Assembly (NCBI GenBank): GCA_024681875.1
Contig: JAILAA010000171.1
Span: 1 to 5,886 of the forward strand
Direction: 5' to 3'
Origin: Prevotella sp.
Lineage (GTDB): Bacteria; Bacteroidota; Bacteroidia; Bacteroidales; Bacteroidaceae
Length of the DNA: 5,886 bases
Under the pieces are notes generated by a model. That model searched no databases and was not told the origin of the DNA. It saw only the letters and a program-made list of their open reading frames with translations. Below, piece after piece: positions 5,552 through 5,886 of the stretch. Position numbers and translations under genes: made by a program. Position 1 is the stretch's first letter. Each line of letters starts with the position of its first letter.

Positions 5552-5886
5552 TTAGAGTGAGAACTTATAACCTAAGGTAATCTGAACCAGGTCGCTGCGC
5601 TGCTTGTCGCCTGTGCCACCGTCGTACTTGTTGCACTTGGTGACAGCAATGTTGTAACGGGCATCGATCACGAAGCTGCTGAATTCATAGGATACACCGA
5701 TGGGGATAGATATGTTCAGTTTCTCAACATTATCCTTCACATCCACATCATCAGCCTTGGCGTTCATCAGGAAGCCGAACTGTGCGCCTGTCTTCAGAGC
5801 CAGACCCGGAGCTACGTAGAAATTGGCAGTGAGGGGGATGTTCAGATAGTCGAGCTTAACTGTTACGTCGTTGCGCTTCCAGCCTT
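5552..5886 (-). CDS. Outer-membrane beta-barrel protein, PorT-like family (5' end outside window)
   Basis: Only the last 110 or so codons are visible; the frame is open at the right edge. The visible part begins within GWKRNDVTVKLDYLNIPL and continues NFYVAPGLALKTGAQFGFLM, a pattern typical of Bacteroidetes small outer-membrane barrels (the PorT / OMP_b-brl_2 type), in which a strand with 'LDYLNIPL' precedes a strand with 'G..GFL'. Further alternating strands follow: LNISIPIGVSYEFSSFVIDARYNI in outline, then a polar loop with KCNKYDGGTGDK, and the last strand LVQITLGYKFSL. The aromatic residue near the C-terminus fits the outer-membrane assembly signal. The ATG at 5767 is mid-domain and is not the true start. 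It probably heads the operon with the 196-residue lipoprotein gene. Its specific role (channel, assembly or structural) cannot be told from this part. Confidence 0.8.
   Translation of the reverse strand, partial: GWKRNDVTVKLDYLNIPLTANFYVAPGLALKTGAQFGFLMNAKADDVDVKDNVEKLNISIPIGVSYEFSSFVIDARYNIAVTKCNKYDGGTGDKQRSDLVQITLGYKFSL

Overview
The window looks like a Bacteroidales chromosome segment, most likely from a Prevotellaceae member (Prevotella/Segatella/Xylanibacter type). The reasons are lipoprotein signal peptides of the 'ILICGASVFTSC' kind, acidic residues just after the lipid-anchored cysteine, starts without Shine-Dalgarno sequences, a PorT-like outer-membrane barrel, and a secreted-protein tail of the 'WFDLNGRQLSGKP...KKGVYI' type. 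Genus is inferred from these habits only.

Every supported gene is on the minus strand, so transcription runs right to left. From the right edge: (1) the C-terminal part of an outer-membrane beta-barrel protein (5552-5886); (2) 14 bp later, a 196-residue lipoprotein of unknown function (4947-5537); (3) a perfect 13-bp hairpin (4889-4920); (4) a 724-residue lipoprotein (2658-4832) whose C-terminal half carries a Gly/Ser/Thr-rich alternating segment resembling the membrane stem of leukocidin/hemolysin beta-pore-forming toxins; (5) a debris zone (1960-2651) with a palindromic repeat, a 5'-truncated lipocalin-like gene fragment, a second palindromic repeat and a short ORF ending in a secreted-protein tail; (6) a 318-residue lipoprotein with two lipocalin-like modules (975-1931), whose signal peptide is interrupted in frame by a 72-bp hairpin-rich insert; (7) the 5' part of a lipid-anchored FMN/FAD reductase of the fumarate/urocanate reductase type (1-887), running off the left edge.

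The common theme is the cell envelope: nearly everything intact is a lipoprotein or outer-membrane protein. No shared pathway can be shown. The strongest reasons to look again are the in-frame repeat insertion that lengthens a lipoprotein signal peptide, the lipocalin fragment lying between inverted copies of a CCTGACCC-type repeat, and the toxin-like lipoprotein with a sharp internal change in base composition. No RNA gene, CRISPR array, transposase or complete insertion sequence was seen.
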